Assembly: GCA_026388335.1 (NCBI GenBank)
Contig: JAPLJZ010000196.1
Coordinates: 1 to 35,924, forward strand
Direction of reading: 5' to 3'
Length of the DNA: 35,924 nt
DNA from: Deltaproteobacteria bacterium
Lineage (GTDB): Bacteria; Desulfobacterota; Syntrophia; Syntrophales; UBA8958
Positions 1-8,661 of the stretch are shown here, piece by piece. Each line of letters begins with the position of its first letter. The stretch's first letter is position 1. The notes under the pieces were generated by a model that saw nothing but the letters and a program-made list of their open reading frames with translations, was not told the origin of the DNA and made no database searches. Position numbers and translations under genes: made by a program.

Positions 1-32
1 CTGCGATTTCGTAAAACCAGATCCTTTAACAT
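1..32 (-). CDS. N-terminus of a gene cut by the window edge, possibly nitroreductase family
   Basis: Only the first ten codons are visible, reading MLKDLVLRNR. The ATG follows a strong GGAGGTG ribosome binding site six bases upstream. It lies just downstream of the class II aldolase gene on the same strand, so it probably belongs to the same operon. A start of this kind is common in small nitroreductase-family flavoproteins, but that is recollection of a pattern and ten residues cannot prove it. Confidence 0.5.
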   Translation of the reverse strand, partial: MLKDLVLRNR

Positions 33-56
33 GGTGCACCTCCAAATAATTATTTA

Positions 57-1304
57 TCAAAAGCCGATGGTCCGGAAAAATAAATCCCGGCAGGTTTTTT
101 CGATTTGCCGCAGGCGCTGTAAGGCCTCGTTGAAGTCCTGCGCCCCGGCCGTAAAGACGCCGTGCCCGTAAACAATGGCGGCGCCGTGGTCCCGGACGGC
201 CGCAGGTACGGTATTGCAGAGGCCGAAGGGGCCTGCCCCGGCCTCGCCGGAGACGACGGGGATGTCCTGTATCCATCTTTCCCGGGGGCAGAAACGATGG
301 CATCCGCCCTTGTCCGGGCAATCTTCTTCCCCGCAAGCCATAGACATGATGACGGAGAATTTCGGATGCCCATGGAGGACGGCGCGGTAAGGGGTTGTCC
401 GGGCGATGAGCCGGTGGGCCGGCAACTCCGTCGAGGCAATGGCGTCCGTATCCGCCGGTCCTGCCAGGGGGACGCGGATGATCCTGTCCGCCAGGGCGTC
501 CAGGGCGCTCCCCTTGCGGGTGATGAACAGATCCTCCCCCCGGCGGTAGGAGATATTACCGAAATTGGCATCTACCAGGCGATCGGAGACGGTCCTCTTC
601 CCGGCTGCCGCCATGGCCGCCCGGATGGCGGCCTCGTCTTCCCAGGGGCCGGAACTCAAGTTCGGGACCGCTGCTGCCGGGGGAACAGGATCGAGATGAC
701 CCATGATAGTATCCAGGACCACCCGTCCTTGCCGGGACGGCCCCGACAATTGCCGCTGCCGGAGCATATCGGAAAAGAATTTGACAAAGACGGCGAAGCA
801 GGCGGCGCTGTAGATGACAAAGGCCGTTTCCATATCTTTTTTTGCCGTGGCGATGACGCCGCCGCCGGGGATGACTACGCAACGGCGGTCCTTCAGGGCG
901 GCGCTCAGTCCGGTGACCGTAAGATCCTTCAGGATGGGGAGGTCTTTGAGAAATATCCTGGTTTCAAAATCCTGGGGATGAATAACGTCGCCGCCGTCCG
1001 CGGTTTCCGTCATGTGGAGAAGCATGGTGTGATAAGGTTCCGCCGGTTGAGAGTAAAGGATGGCTCGGCGGCCCAGGCGCTCGCCCACTTTTGTTAGTAG
1101 TCCGGTCAGGGGGTCTTCCCGGTTCCAGGCGTATAAGCCCTTTTCTTCCCCTGGCATGGCGATGGTTGAACTGTCGACTTTTTTCTTGGAGTCTTGCCGA
1201 TTACGGGCGACCGGTTCCTCCTCGAACCCCAGGAGGGGCGTTCCCGTCTCGGCAAGACCAGCCCGGGTGAGCTTTTCGGAGTAATGGGAGAAGGAACTAT
1301 TCAT
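57..1304 (-). CDS. Tandem class II aldolase/adducin family protein
   Basis: The protein has 415 residues, about twice the usual class II aldolase length. The C-terminal half (about 215-415) is a complete domain: an acidic TELPAHRLI segment, an HGHPKF pair of zinc-type histidines and a third histidine in YGHGVF. The N-terminal half (about 60-190) resembles the C-terminal part of the same fold, but the equivalent GHG reads GGG (VVIPGGGVIATA), so that copy has probably lost its metal site. Active members cleave or epimerise phosphorylated sugars such as fuculose or ribulose phosphates; the substrate here is unknown. It is third in a four-gene minus-strand operon after an LsrF-like aldolase and a zinc dehydrogenase, which points to a sugar or polyol degradation pathway. 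Confidence 0.85.
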   Translation of the reverse strand: MNSSFSHYSEKLTRAGLAETGTPLLGFEEEPVARNRQDSKKKVDSSTIAMPGEEKGLYAWNREDPLTGLLTKVGERLGRRAILYSQPAEPYHTMLLHMTETADGGDVIHPQDFETRIFLKDLPILKDLTVTGLSAALKDRRCVVIPGGGVIATAKKDMETAFVIYSAACFAVFVKFFSDMLRQRQLSGPSRQGRVVLDTIMGHLDPVPPAAAVPNLSSGPWEDEAAIRAAMAAAGKRTVSDRLVDANFGNISYRRGEDLFITRKGSALDALADRIIRVPLAGPADTDAIASTELPAHRLIARTTPYRAVLHGHPKFSVIMSMACGEEDCPDKGGCHRFCPRERWIQDIPVVSGEAGAGPFGLCNTVPAAVRDHGAAIVYGHGVFTAGAQDFNEALQRLRQIEKTCRDLFFRTIGF

Positions 1305-1349
1305 TATCTGACACGCCGATCATCGTTGCCTATTGCCTGTTTATTGCGG

Positions 1350-2375
1350 TCAGCCGTGGGGAGCAAGGATCACCTTCATCGCTTCTGTTCCCATGGCGAC
1401 AAGCTGGAAGCCCTTTTGGGCCTCCACAAGGGGCAGGCGGTGGGAGATCATTTTTTCCACGGGCAGGCGGTTAAAGCGGATCAGATTGATCGCCGCCATG
1501 GCATCGTAGGGGCTGTTGCCGTAGGAAGGCATGAGTTTTATCTCGTTGCGCCAGAAATCATTGAGCGGCACGGACAGGTTAACCCCCGGCTCCGTCGTGG
1601 CGAAACAGAGGACTGTTCCCCCCCGGTCCACCGATTGCAGCGCCTGATCGAAAGCGGCGGGGGCGCCGGTGCAGACAATAACGAGGTCGGCGGGGCGCTG
1701 ATCGTTAACGCTCCGTACCCAGGCCGGTATATCCTCCCGGGCGTCGCTGACGGTGTCGGCGCCGAAGGTCAGGGCCTGGTCCTGCCGGTAGGCGTTGATG
1801 TCCGTAGCCATGATCCTTCCCGCCCCGGAAGCCCGGGCCAGCATGACATGAAGGATGCCGGAGATGCCGCTGCCCAGCACCAGCACCGCTTGTCCCGGTT
1901 GCAGGTGGGCCAGGCGCTGCCCCCGGATGACGCAGGCCAAGGGTTCGATCATGGCGCCGGCATCGAAGGAAACATCTTCGGGGAGGAGAAAAACCCCCCG
2001 GTCAACATTAAGCCGGGGGACCCGGAGATATTCGGCGAAACCGCCGGGATCGTAATTGGTGCTGTGGAGGGTCTCACAGGCGGTATGGTATCCTTGCAGG
2101 CAGTAATGGCAGGTATTGCAGGGGATATGGTGAGAAACAAAAACCCGGTCTCCGATCCGCCAGTTCGTGACCCCTTCTCCCACCTCGGCGACAATCCCGG
2201 CGATTTCATGGCCCAAGACCAGGGGCGCCTTCCTGATCCGGTACCATTCCATGATATCGCTGCCGCAGATCCCGCTGGCCATGACCTTGACCAGGATTTC
2301 CCCGGGACCGATCCGGGGTACGGACATCTCTTCGATCCTTACGTCATTGTTCCGGTAATATATGGCTACGCGCAT
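1350..2375 (-). CDS. Zinc-dependent medium-chain alcohol/polyol dehydrogenase
   Basis: This is a full-length MDR dehydrogenase of about 341 residues. Near the N-terminus ASGICGSDIMEW supplies the catalytic-zinc cysteine, and GHEIAGIVAEVG is the conserved glutamate loop. The segment CNTCHYCLQGYHTAC holds the structural-zinc cysteines. The Rossmann fold follows at VLVLGSGISGI. The pattern fits the sorbitol/threonine dehydrogenase branch, which oxidises a secondary alcohol with NAD(P). The start was set at the ATG; a TTG two codons upstream is the alternative. It sits 45 bp before the class II aldolase and about 77 bp after the LsrF-like aldolase, so the three probably act on one polyol or sugar-derived substrate. 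That substrate is not readable from sequence. Confidence 0.9.
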   Translation of the reverse strand: MRVAIYYRNNDVRIEEMSVPRIGPGEILVKVMASGICGSDIMEWYRIRKAPLVLGHEIAGIVAEVGEGVTNWRIGDRVFVSHHIPCNTCHYCLQGYHTACETLHSTNYDPGGFAEYLRVPRLNVDRGVFLLPEDVSFDAGAMIEPLACVIRGQRLAHLQPGQAVLVLGSGISGILHVMLARASGAGRIMATDINAYRQDQALTFGADTVSDAREDIPAWVRSVNDQRPADLVIVCTGAPAAFDQALQSVDRGGTVLCFATTEPGVNLSVPLNDFWRNEIKLMPSYGNSPYDAMAAINLIRFNRLPVEKMISHRLPLVEAQKGFQLVAMGTEAMKVILAPHG

Positions 2376-2452
2376 AGACAATTTTCTCGCTGATTAGTGA
2401 ATATTATCGGCCCGGCGTTTATTATCGGTCAGTTTGCCGCCCACGTGTGAGC

Positions 2453-3280
2453 TCAGCCTTTTTTCCCTTTTTTGATCTTTGCTTTTTTGATCTTTTCCGC
2501 CTTGACGTCATTGAAAAGCTCCCAGGCTTCCCTCGCCGTGAGGTCTTCGTGGATGATGGCGTGGAGCGCCTTCATCATGGCCACGGGGTATGGATTCTGC
2601 CAGACATTACGGCCCAGATTGAGACCGATGGCCCCGTTTTGCATCCCGTCGTAAACAAAATCGAACACTTCCTTTTCTGTTTCACATTTTGGTCCTCCCG
2701 CCATGACGACGGGAACGGGGCAACCGGCTACCACTTTGTCGAAATTCTTGCACCAGTAGGTTTTCACCACCCGCGCCCCCAACTCGGCGGCGATGCGGGA
2801 GCACAGGGCCAGATACCGGGCGTCCCGTTTTTCCAACTCCTTGCCGACGGCGGTGACGGCCATGACGGGAATGCCGAAATCTTCGCACTGATTAACGATT
2901 TCTGCCAGGTTCATCAGTGATTCCCGCTCGTAGTCGGTCCCCACGAAGATCGATATCCCCACGGCCGCGGCGTTAAGGCGCAGGATCTCTTCGATGGAGG
3001 TGGTGAGGGATTCATTGGCGAGGTCCTTGCCCAGGACGCTGGCCCCCCCCGATACCCGGAGAATGATAGGCTTGCTCCCGGCGGGATCGACGGCGGCCCG
3101 CAGGACCCCCCGGGTTACAAAGAGGGCGTCGCAGTACGGAAGCAGCGGTTTAATAGTTTCTCCGGGTTTCTCCAGACACGACGTCGGTCCCTGAAAATAG
3201 CCGTGATCGATAGGCAGAAAGAAGCAGTGACCGTCCGCCTGAATTAGTTGGGACAGACGGTTTTCCATTCCCCAATCCAT
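2453..3280 (-). CDS. LsrF/DhnA-type class I aldolase
   Basis: The 275-residue protein closely resembles LsrF, the aldolase-fold thiolase that ends autoinducer-2 breakdown. Shared landmarks include DWGMENRLSQ at the start, PIDHGYFQGPTSCLE, LFVTRGVLRA, RIAAELGARVVKTYW with the Schiff-base lysine, VAGCPVPVVMAGG, and NLGRNVWQNPYPVAMMKA. The ATG is preceded by GGAGG nine bases upstream. The C-terminus ends in a lysine-rich tail. No lsrA, C, D, B, K or G gene is nearby, so autoinducer-2 catabolism is not supported. With a zinc dehydrogenase and a class II aldolase downstream, a related ketose-phosphate or diketone cleavage is more likely. Related DhnA-family enzymes also make an aromatic precursor in archaea, but this organism has a complete classical pathway. 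Confidence 0.85.
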   Translation of the reverse strand: MDWGMENRLSQLIQADGHCFFLPIDHGYFQGPTSCLEKPGETIKPLLPYCDALFVTRGVLRAAVDPAGSKPIILRVSGGASVLGKDLANESLTTSIEEILRLNAAAVGISIFVGTDYERESLMNLAEIVNQCEDFGIPVMAVTAVGKELEKRDARYLALCSRIAAELGARVVKTYWCKNFDKVVAGCPVPVVMAGGPKCETEKEVFDFVYDGMQNGAIGLNLGRNVWQNPYPVAMMKALHAIIHEDLTAREAWELFNDVKAEKIKKAKIKKGKKG

Positions 3281-3480
3281 AATAATTAGCCTCCATGATA
3301 AATATTTTTTGTTTGGTAGTTTATCACATTCCCGGCATCATGGGTAGGGTGATTTGCATACTTTATTTATTGAGATTCGGGCGGATAATTTAATCTGGCA
3401 GGGGGGTCGTATTTCATATATAAGTGGAATACATAATCCGCTCGAAGACAACTAAATGATTGGAAGGTGACCCTTAGATT

Positions 3481-3999
3481 ATGCTTGCCTTAATCGCGTT
3501 ATTGCTAATACTCGTCCTGTTTGTCGGATACCTTGTGAACAAGGGCACGACCTTAACGGCGCAGGAGGCGTTAACCAATTACCTGCACGCTGTAATTAGC
3601 GGTCGTACAGAAGCGGCCTATCATTACCTTTCTTCGGCAAGCAAAGCAAAGCAGAGCCTTCAGGATTATAAGTCATCTAACTCCCTAGGGAACGGCTTGA
3701 TTGCCCAAGTGATCGGAGGCAATATTTCTTTTGTTGTAGAAAATATCGATGTCACGGGGGACAGGGCAACGGCAGCGGTGGCCATGACGGCCCCTGATTT
3801 CCGGTTGATGATCCATGATATTTTCCAGAATCTGGGCCCCGACGGGATTCCTGAACAGACACTGGAGGCCTTAACCTTTGTTTGCCAGCATATCAGTCAT
3901 TATCTGGACAAATATCAAGGGGAGGGCCTCCCGATGCGGACCGCGAAGGAAACGTTTCCCCTCCTCCGGGAAAGCGGCGGCTGGAAGATCAAAAGATGA
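3481..3999 (+). CDS. Small membrane-anchored protein, NTF2/DUF4878-like
   Basis: Residues 1-20 form a single hydrophobic helix with no lipobox or clear cleavage site, so the protein is probably anchored with its C-terminal domain outside the cytoplasm. The rest ([27 protein letters not shown] and the downstream beta-rich part ending GGWKIKR) resembles small cone-shaped NTF2-like domains such as DUF4878, usually of unknown ligand. GGAAGG lies 13 bases before the ATG. Its last 11 bases overlap the end of copA on the opposite strand, an antisense end-to-end arrangement. No function can be assigned. Confidence 0.75.
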   Translation: MLALIALLLILVLFVGYLVNKGTTLTAQEALTNYLHAVISGRTEAAYHYLSSASKAKQSLQDYKSSNSLGNGLIAQVIGGNISFVVENIDVTGDRATAAVAMTAPDFRLMIHDIFQNLGPDGIPEQTLEALTFVCQHISHYLDKYQGEGLPMRTAKETFPLLRESGGWKIKR

Positions 4000-6250
4000 T
4001 TTTCTTCCAGACCCGGCGTAACCTCAAAGAGTTGCTGACAACGGAGACAGAACTCATGGCCATGGCCGCGGCGGCGAATTCCGGATTCAGGAGGATGCCT
4101 CCGAAGGGATAAAGGACCCCGGCGGCGATGGGGATGCCGATAATGTTATAGATGAAGGCCCAGAAGAGATTCTGACGGATCACCTTCATTGTTTCGTGAG
4201 ACAGACGGATGGCCGCCGGTACGGTCTTGAGATCGTCGCTCATCAAGGTCATGTCGCTGGCCTCCATGGCCACGTCGGTTCCGGCGCCGATGGCAATACC
4301 GATGTCGGCAGCTGCCAGGGCCGGGGCGTCGTTGATGCCGTCGCCCACCATGGCCACGACCTCCCCCTGCTCCTGCAATCTCCTGATTTCCTTAGCCTTG
4401 TCACCGGGAAGGACCTCGGCCAGCAAGGTATCGATGCCCAGCGCCTCACCCACGGTCCGGGCCGTCTGGGCGTTGTCGCCGGTGATCATTGCGATCTTGA
4501 GGCCTGCCCTTTTAAGCGTGGCAACAGCCTCCTTTGCCGAGACCCGAGGGACGTCGGACAGGACGATCATTCCCAGGAGCTGCTCATCCCGGGCCACAAA
4601 GACGCCCGTTTTCCCTTCCCCGGTCAGGCGTTGAACGGCATCCTCCCAAGGCAGGAAAGATATGCCGGCGGCCGCCAGGTAGCGGCGGTTTCCCAGGAGG
4701 CAGGGGCGTCCGGCGACCAGGGCACTGACACCCAGGCCGGCGCTGGCCGTGAAGGCCTCGATTGTTTCGGGGACGATGTTTCTGGTCCGGCCCTCACGGA
4801 CAATCGCTTCCCCGAGGGGGTGTTCGGAGACGGATTCGATGGAGACGGCGATCTTCAGGATGTCATTTTCAGTAATCCCCGGGGCGATGATGATGTCCGT
4901 GACCTGCGGTTCCCCCCGGGTCAGGGTCCCCGTTTTATCAAAGACGACCATCGTAAGCTTGTAGGCCTTTTCGAGACTTTCTCCCCCCTTGATCAGGATC
5001 CCCCGTTCGGCCCCGAGACCCGTGCCCACCATAACGGCGGTGGGGGTGGCAAGACCGAGGGCGCAGGGGCAGGCAATGACGAGAACGGAGACAAAATTGA
5101 GGAGCGCCCGGCTGAAGTTCCCGTCGGGGACGAAAAAATACCAGACGACAAAGGTCGCGATCCCGATCGCGAAGACCACGGGAACAAAGACCGACGCCAC
5201 CTGATCGGCCAGCCGCTGAATGGGGGCCTTCGATCCCTGGGCCTGCTCCACAAGGCGGATGATCTGGGCCAGGGCCGTTTCCGCCCCGACCTTTGTGGCG
5301 GTAAAGGTGAAAGATCCGGTTTTGTTGATCGTTGCAGCGTAAACGGGGGCGCCCTGCCCTTTGGAGACGGGCATGCTCTCCCCGGTGAGCATGGATTCAT
5401 CGATGCTCGATGATCCGGCGACGATCACGCCGTCCGTTGGAATTCTCTCTCCGGGGCGGACGAGCAGGAGATCGCCCCTGATGATCCCCTCAATGGGGAT
5501 ATCCTGCTCGGCGCCGTTACGGATGACCCGGGCGGTCTTGGGCCGGAGCCCCATGAGGCGCTGGATGGCCGCCGAGGTCTTCCCCTTTGCCTTCGCTTCG
5601 AGGAGCCGGCCCAGGATGATCAGGGTAACGATCAGGGCAGCGCCGTCGTAGTAGACGTGGGGCGCAATGCCCGAGCGGGTGAACATCTGGGGGACGAAAG
5701 TGGCCAGGGTGGAATAGGCGTAGGCCGCGAAGGCCCCGACGGCAACCAGGGTATTCATGTCCGTTGTCCCCTGTCGGGCGGCCTTGATCGCCCCGATGAA
5801 GAAACGGCTGCCCACCCAGAAGACGACGGGGGTCGTCAGCAGGAACAAGACTATCAGCAGCGGCTGCCTGGGGATAGCCATGAGGAAGGGAAACCAGTGC
5901 TGCATAGAACCGAAAAAGATCACGACGCTGAGCGCCATGCCGACGGCGAAGCGAATTTTCAGATCCACTATTTCCTTTTCCCGGGCCGTGGCAATCGGAT
6001 CTTCGCGGAATTCATCGGGAATGCCAAGATACTCGTATCCCGTTTCCGTAATGAGGGCACCGACGCCTTCCAGGCCCACCCACTGGGGGCGATGCCTGAT
6101 TGTCGCCCGGGCCGTTGCCAGATTGACCGAGGCTTCCGCCACGCCGTCCAGGGATTGCAGCGCCCGCTCCACTCTCCGCACACAGGCAGCGCAGGTCATG
6201 CCTCCCACGGAGACGGTGGTTTCCTGCAACCCTTCCTCAGGCAACGTCAT
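3989..6250 (-). CDS. copA: Copper-translocating P1B-type ATPase
   Basis: This is a 753-residue heavy-metal P-type ATPase. One N-terminal metal-binding domain carries [12 protein letters not shown] near residue 17. The transmembrane metal site is [12 protein letters not shown], the phosphorylated aspartate is in DKTGTLT, the [10 protein letters not shown] motif marks the nucleotide-binding domain, and [16 protein letters not shown] is the hinge. The last two membrane segments hold YN ([11 protein letters not shown]) and [15 protein letters not shown], the residue pattern of the monovalent-copper P1B-1 group. It should export cytoplasmic Cu(I). It overlaps copZ by 14 bp, so chaperone and pump are translated together. 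Its 3' end overlaps a convergent gene by 11 bp. Confidence 0.95.
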   Translation of the reverse strand: MTLPEEGLQETTVSVGGMTCAACVRRVERALQSLDGVAEASVNLATARATIRHRPQWVGLEGVGALITETGYEYLGIPDEFREDPIATAREKEIVDLKIRFAVGMALSVVIFFGSMQHWFPFLMAIPRQPLLIVLFLLTTPVVFWVGSRFFIGAIKAARQGTTDMNTLVAVGAFAAYAYSTLATFVPQMFTRSGIAPHVYYDGAALIVTLIILGRLLEAKAKGKTSAAIQRLMGLRPKTARVIRNGAEQDIPIEGIIRGDLLLVRPGERIPTDGVIVAGSSSIDESMLTGESMPVSKGQGAPVYAATINKTGSFTFTATKVGAETALAQIIRLVEQAQGSKAPIQRLADQVASVFVPVVFAIGIATFVVWYFFVPDGNFSRALLNFVSVLVIACPCALGLATPTAVMVGTGLGAERGILIKGGESLEKAYKLTMVVFDKTGTLTRGEPQVTDIIIAPGITENDILKIAVSIESVSEHPLGEAIVREGRTRNIVPETIEAFTASAGLGVSALVAGRPCLLGNRRYLAAAGISFLPWEDAVQRLTGEGKTGVFVARDEQLLGMIVLSDVPRVSAKEAVATLKRAGLKIAMITGDNAQTARTVGEALGIDTLLAEVLPGDKAKEIRRLQEQGEVVAMVGDGINDAPALAAADIGIAIGAGTDVAMEASDMTLMSDDLKTVPAAIRLSHETMKVIRQNLFWAFIYNIIGIPIAAGVLYPFGGILLNPEFAAAAMAMSSVSVVSNSLRLRRVWKKIIF

Positions 6251-6434
6251 ACCCCGCTTTTTCGACGGCCTCCCGGATCAGGTTTGCTGCCACCGGTTTC
6301 TCTTCTTCAAAGGTTGCCTCGCCATTCTCCAGGCTGACCTGCACATTTTTCAGTCCCTCCAGTTTCATCAATTCCTTCGTGACGGCCATCACGCAATGCT
6401 GGCAGGACATTCCCTTAATCTTGATCGTTGCCAT
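6237..6434 (-). CDS. copZ: Copper chaperone, single HMA domain
   Basis: The 65-residue protein is one heavy-metal-associated domain with the [13 protein letters not shown] metal loop and the usual beta-alpha-beta-beta-alpha-beta length. CopZ-type proteins bind Cu(I) through the two cysteines and deliver it to the copper ATPase. The gene sits directly upstream of copA and overlaps it by 14 bp. An AAAGGAG ribosome binding site stands before the ATG. No CueR- or CsoR-type operator was recognised upstream, and no regulator gene is adjacent. Confidence 0.93.
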   Translation of the reverse strand: MATIKIKGMSCQHCVMAVTKELMKLEGLKNVQVSLENGEATFEEEKPVAANLIREAVEKAGYDVA

Positions 6435-6525
6435 ATCGTTGCTCCTTTACGTTAGATGATTTGAAATAGCCGGCAGCTTTTTGGAGAGCCTGCCAATGTT
6501 GCCTAATATACACATGAATTACAGC

Positions 6526-6552
6526 TTGACAAGACCTGCTCAAGCCGATAAT
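6526..6552 (+). promoter_or_regulatory. Possible sigma-70 promoter for the MBL-fold gene
   Basis: A perfect TTGACA is followed after 15 bases by GATAAT (16 bases if read as ATAATG). It lies about 30 bases upstream of the MBL-fold start. The short spacer lowers confidence. Confidence 0.4.
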
Positions 6553-6582
6553 GAGAAAAATCTTCTATAAAAAGGATCAGCT

Positions 6583-7416
6583 ATGATCATCCGTTGCTGG
6601 GGTGCGAGGGGTTCTATTCCCGTATCGGGTCCGGAATACCTCAAATATGGGGGCGACACGACCTGTCTCGAAATCCGGACCAAAGAAGATGATATTATCA
6701 TTGTCGATGCCGGTTCGGGAATCAGGCGCCTGGGCAATGCCCTGATGGAAGCGGGGCGGCGCGATTACAACATGTTTTTTACCCATGCCCATTGGGATCA
6801 CCTCCTGGGATTTCCCTTTTTCAAGCCCATCTATTTCAAGGGTACCCAGATCAGTATGTACGGATGTCCCTTTGCCCAGATCTCCATCAAGGACATGATT
6901 TCCCAGGTAATGGTCGCCCCGCATTTTCCTATCGAATATCACGACATCCGTTGCGATCTTCTTTACCACCAAACCTGCGGAACCAGTTTTACCATCAATA
7001 CCATGACCGTGACCTCCTTTCCCTTGAGCCATCCCAATCAGGGGATGGGATACCGGTTTGAAGAAGACGGGAAAGCGTTCGTCTTCCTGACGGATAATGA
7101 ATTGGGCTATGTCCATACCGGCGGCCTGGGTTTCGAGGATTATGTTCAGTTTTCAGCGGACGCCGATCTCCTCATCCATGACGCCGAATTCAGGGAAGAT
7201 GATTATAAGAAGACATGGGGACATTCCACCTATAACGATGCGGTCCGCCTGGCTATCGAGGCCCGTGTGAAGACACTGGGCCTCTTTCATCATAATCAGG
7301 AACGAGACGACGCAGGAGTGGATGACATCGTGGAGCGTAGCCGCAACCTCATCCGGGATCAGCAAGCATCTTTAAAGTGCTTTGCAGTCCACGGGGGGAT
7401 GGAAGTCGTCCTTTGA
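6583..7416 (+). CDS. MBL-fold metallo-hydrolase (phosphodiesterase-like)
   Basis: The 277-residue protein begins with MIIRCWGARGSIPVSG, typical of a metallo-beta-lactamase subgroup that includes cyclic-nucleotide-phosphodiesterase-like and RNase Z-like proteins. The metal site is visible as THAHWDHLLGFPF, with further ligands in FPLSHPNQG, LTDNELGY and the final HGG. These enzymes hydrolyse phosphodiester or related bonds using two metal ions. There is no signal peptide, so it should be cytoplasmic. AAGGA lies about seven bases before the ATG. It ends seven bases from the convergent cupin gene. The substrate cannot be inferred; some relatives are tied to two-component or cyclic nucleotide signalling. 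Confidence 0.88.
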   Translation: MIIRCWGARGSIPVSGPEYLKYGGDTTCLEIRTKEDDIIIVDAGSGIRRLGNALMEAGRRDYNMFFTHAHWDHLLGFPFFKPIYFKGTQISMYGCPFAQISIKDMISQVMVAPHFPIEYHDIRCDLLYHQTCGTSFTINTMTVTSFPLSHPNQGMGYRFEEDGKAFVFLTDNELGYVHTGGLGFEDYVQFSADADLLIHDAEFREDDYKKTWGHSTYNDAVRLAIEARVKTLGLFHHNQERDDAGVDDIVERSRNLIRDQQASLKCFAVHGGMEVVL

Positions 7417-7423
7417 AAAAACC

Positions 7424-7765
7424 TCAGGATCTTCCAAAGTCGTCCTCGATCCGCTCGATGTCGTCCTCTCCGAAATAATTACCTGTCTGTACCTCGATAA
7501 AGGCGACGTCCGTAGCGCCCCGGTTGGCGATACGGTGGCTGGCTCCCGCGGGGATGTCCACGGCCTGACCCGGGATCAGGGGAATCTCCTTGCCGTCAAT
7601 GGTCGCCAAAGCCTGTCCCTGAAAGACATACCAATGCTCGGAGCGGCGGTGGTGGCGCTGGAGGCTCAGACGTTTATCGGGATAGACGACAATCCTTTTG
7701 ACCTTGTGATCCGGAGCGTCGGCCAGAACCTCATAGTAACCCCAGGGGCGATGATCAGTTTCCAT
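7424..7765 (-). CDS. Mannose-6-phosphate isomerase type II-like cupin
   Basis: This 113-residue single cupin matches the isomerase domain of bifunctional mannose-1-phosphate guanylyltransferase/isomerase proteins. It begins RPWGYYEVLADAPDHKVKR and has the metal-binding SLQRHHRRSEHWYVFQG, then IPAGASHRIANRG and VAFIEVQTGNYFGEDDIER. Such stand-alone cupins interconvert mannose 6-phosphate and fructose 6-phosphate when active. AGGATCCTT precedes the ATG. It is a single minus-strand gene between two plus-strand genes, and no guanylyltransferase domain is nearby. Confidence 0.88.
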   Translation of the reverse strand: METDHRPWGYYEVLADAPDHKVKRIVVYPDKRLSLQRHHRRSEHWYVFQGQALATIDGKEIPLIPGQAVDIPAGASHRIANRGATDVAFIEVQTGNYFGEDDIERIEDDFGRS

Positions 7766-7849
7766 AAGGATCCTTTCTACTTCGATAAAAATAGTATTGG
7801 CTTTTTTTAGCTTCTTACCATAAGAAAGGTTGCCGGTGCATCTTTAATC

Positions 7850-8569
7850 TTGAAGAGAGGCATTAGAAAAAAAGATATAGTGGACCTTACTTACCAACTG
7901 GTACGCAGCAAAAAGAGGAAGAAAACCCTGTCCCTTACCGTGAAACCGGGAGGGATGGTCGTAATCCAGGCCCCTTATCCCGTCCCGCATGCTGAGATAG
8001 ACGGATTCTTTCAACGCAAACTGCCCTGGATCCGCCAAAAGCTGGCAACGCTGGCGCTACAGGTTCCTCGGGAGATCACGAGGAGCGAAGCCCTTGCCGC
8101 CGGCGACAAGGCGCTATTTCTCGGCGTCGCCTATCCGGTAATTATAAATGGGATCAATCTTAATGGTGACAATCTGACCTTCGACGGTAGCAGTTTTATC
8201 CTTTCCCCATGCGTCGCCGCCTCGGGAAAGGACTCACTCCGGACCTGGTATCAGCAGGCGGCTTCGTCATTTCTGCCGGACCGGGTCAGGGCTTATGAAG
8301 GGATTATGGGCTGTAATTCCCGCTCGGTTCGCATCAGCAGGGCCCGGTCGCGCTGGGGTTCATGTTCCGCTGATAACCGTCTTGCTTTCTCCTGGCGGCT
8401 CATGATGGCGCCGCCGTCTGTCATTGATTATGTCGTGGTTCATGAACTGGCCCATATTCGGGAAAAGAATCATTCGCCCCGTTTCTGGTCCCTGGTCGGA
8501 GAAATCTGTCCCGACTATAGAAACCAGCGGCGCTGGTTGCGGATCGCGGGGGCTGGCCTGCTTTTGTAA
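7850..8569 (+). CDS. YgjP-type metal-dependent hydrolase (DUF45/M48-like)
   Basis: The protein ends with the family hallmark: SRWGSCSADNRLAFSWRL, then VVHELAHIREKNHSPRFW, a zinc-binding HExxH motif with its distant third ligand. The N-terminal part (LVRSKKRKKTLSLTVKPGG) is the typical opening of this family, which looks like a cytoplasmic metallopeptidase of undefined substrate. The open frame starts at a TTG; an in-frame GTG at 7880 would begin right at the conserved region and is an equally good start. Neither has a clear Shine-Dalgarno. It stands alone between the convergent cupin and the iron transporter promoter. Confidence 0.87.
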   Translation: MKRGIRKKDIVDLTYQLVRSKKRKKTLSLTVKPGGMVVIQAPYPVPHAEIDGFFQRKLPWIRQKLATLALQVPREITRSEALAAGDKALFLGVAYPVIINGINLNGDNLTFDGSSFILSPCVAASGKDSLRTWYQQAASSFLPDRVRAYEGIMGCNSRSVRISRARSRWGSCSADNRLAFSWRLMMAPPSVIDYVVVHELAHIREKNHSPRFWSLVGEICPDYRNQRRWLRIAGAGLLL

Positions 8570-8606
8570 CAATCGGCTTTTCATGCCTGTCAAGATGTCA
8601 TAACCA

Positions 8607-8635
8607 TTGACATCTCCCCTCGCCATTATTATAAA
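8607..8635 (+). promoter_or_regulatory. Sigma-70 promoter of the FeoA-FeoB gene
   Basis: TTGACA and TATAAA are separated by exactly 17 bases, ending 27 bases before the feoB start codon. This is a near-consensus promoter. Confidence 0.7.
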
Positions 8636-8661
8636 AAGATTCAAGTAATCTGATAACAGTT

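Noticed and set aside
162-1097. Long plus-strand open frame of 311 codons opposite the class II aldolase gene
   Set aside because: It is a shadow of the GC-rich gene on the other strand; composition is glycine- and arginine-rich with no recognisable fold.
1194-2393. 399-codon plus-strand frame over the zinc dehydrogenase
   Set aside because: The minus strand encodes a clear dehydrogenase with all motifs, so this is a shadow.
2453-3280. Reading the LsrF-like gene as part of autoinducer-2 catabolism or as an archaeal aromatic precursor enzyme
   Set aside because: No other lsr gene is seen, and the window already has a complete classical aroF and aroB route.
4196-5413. 405-codon plus-strand frame inside copA
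   Set aside because: It lies wholly within a well-supported ATPase, and its translation is low-complexity.
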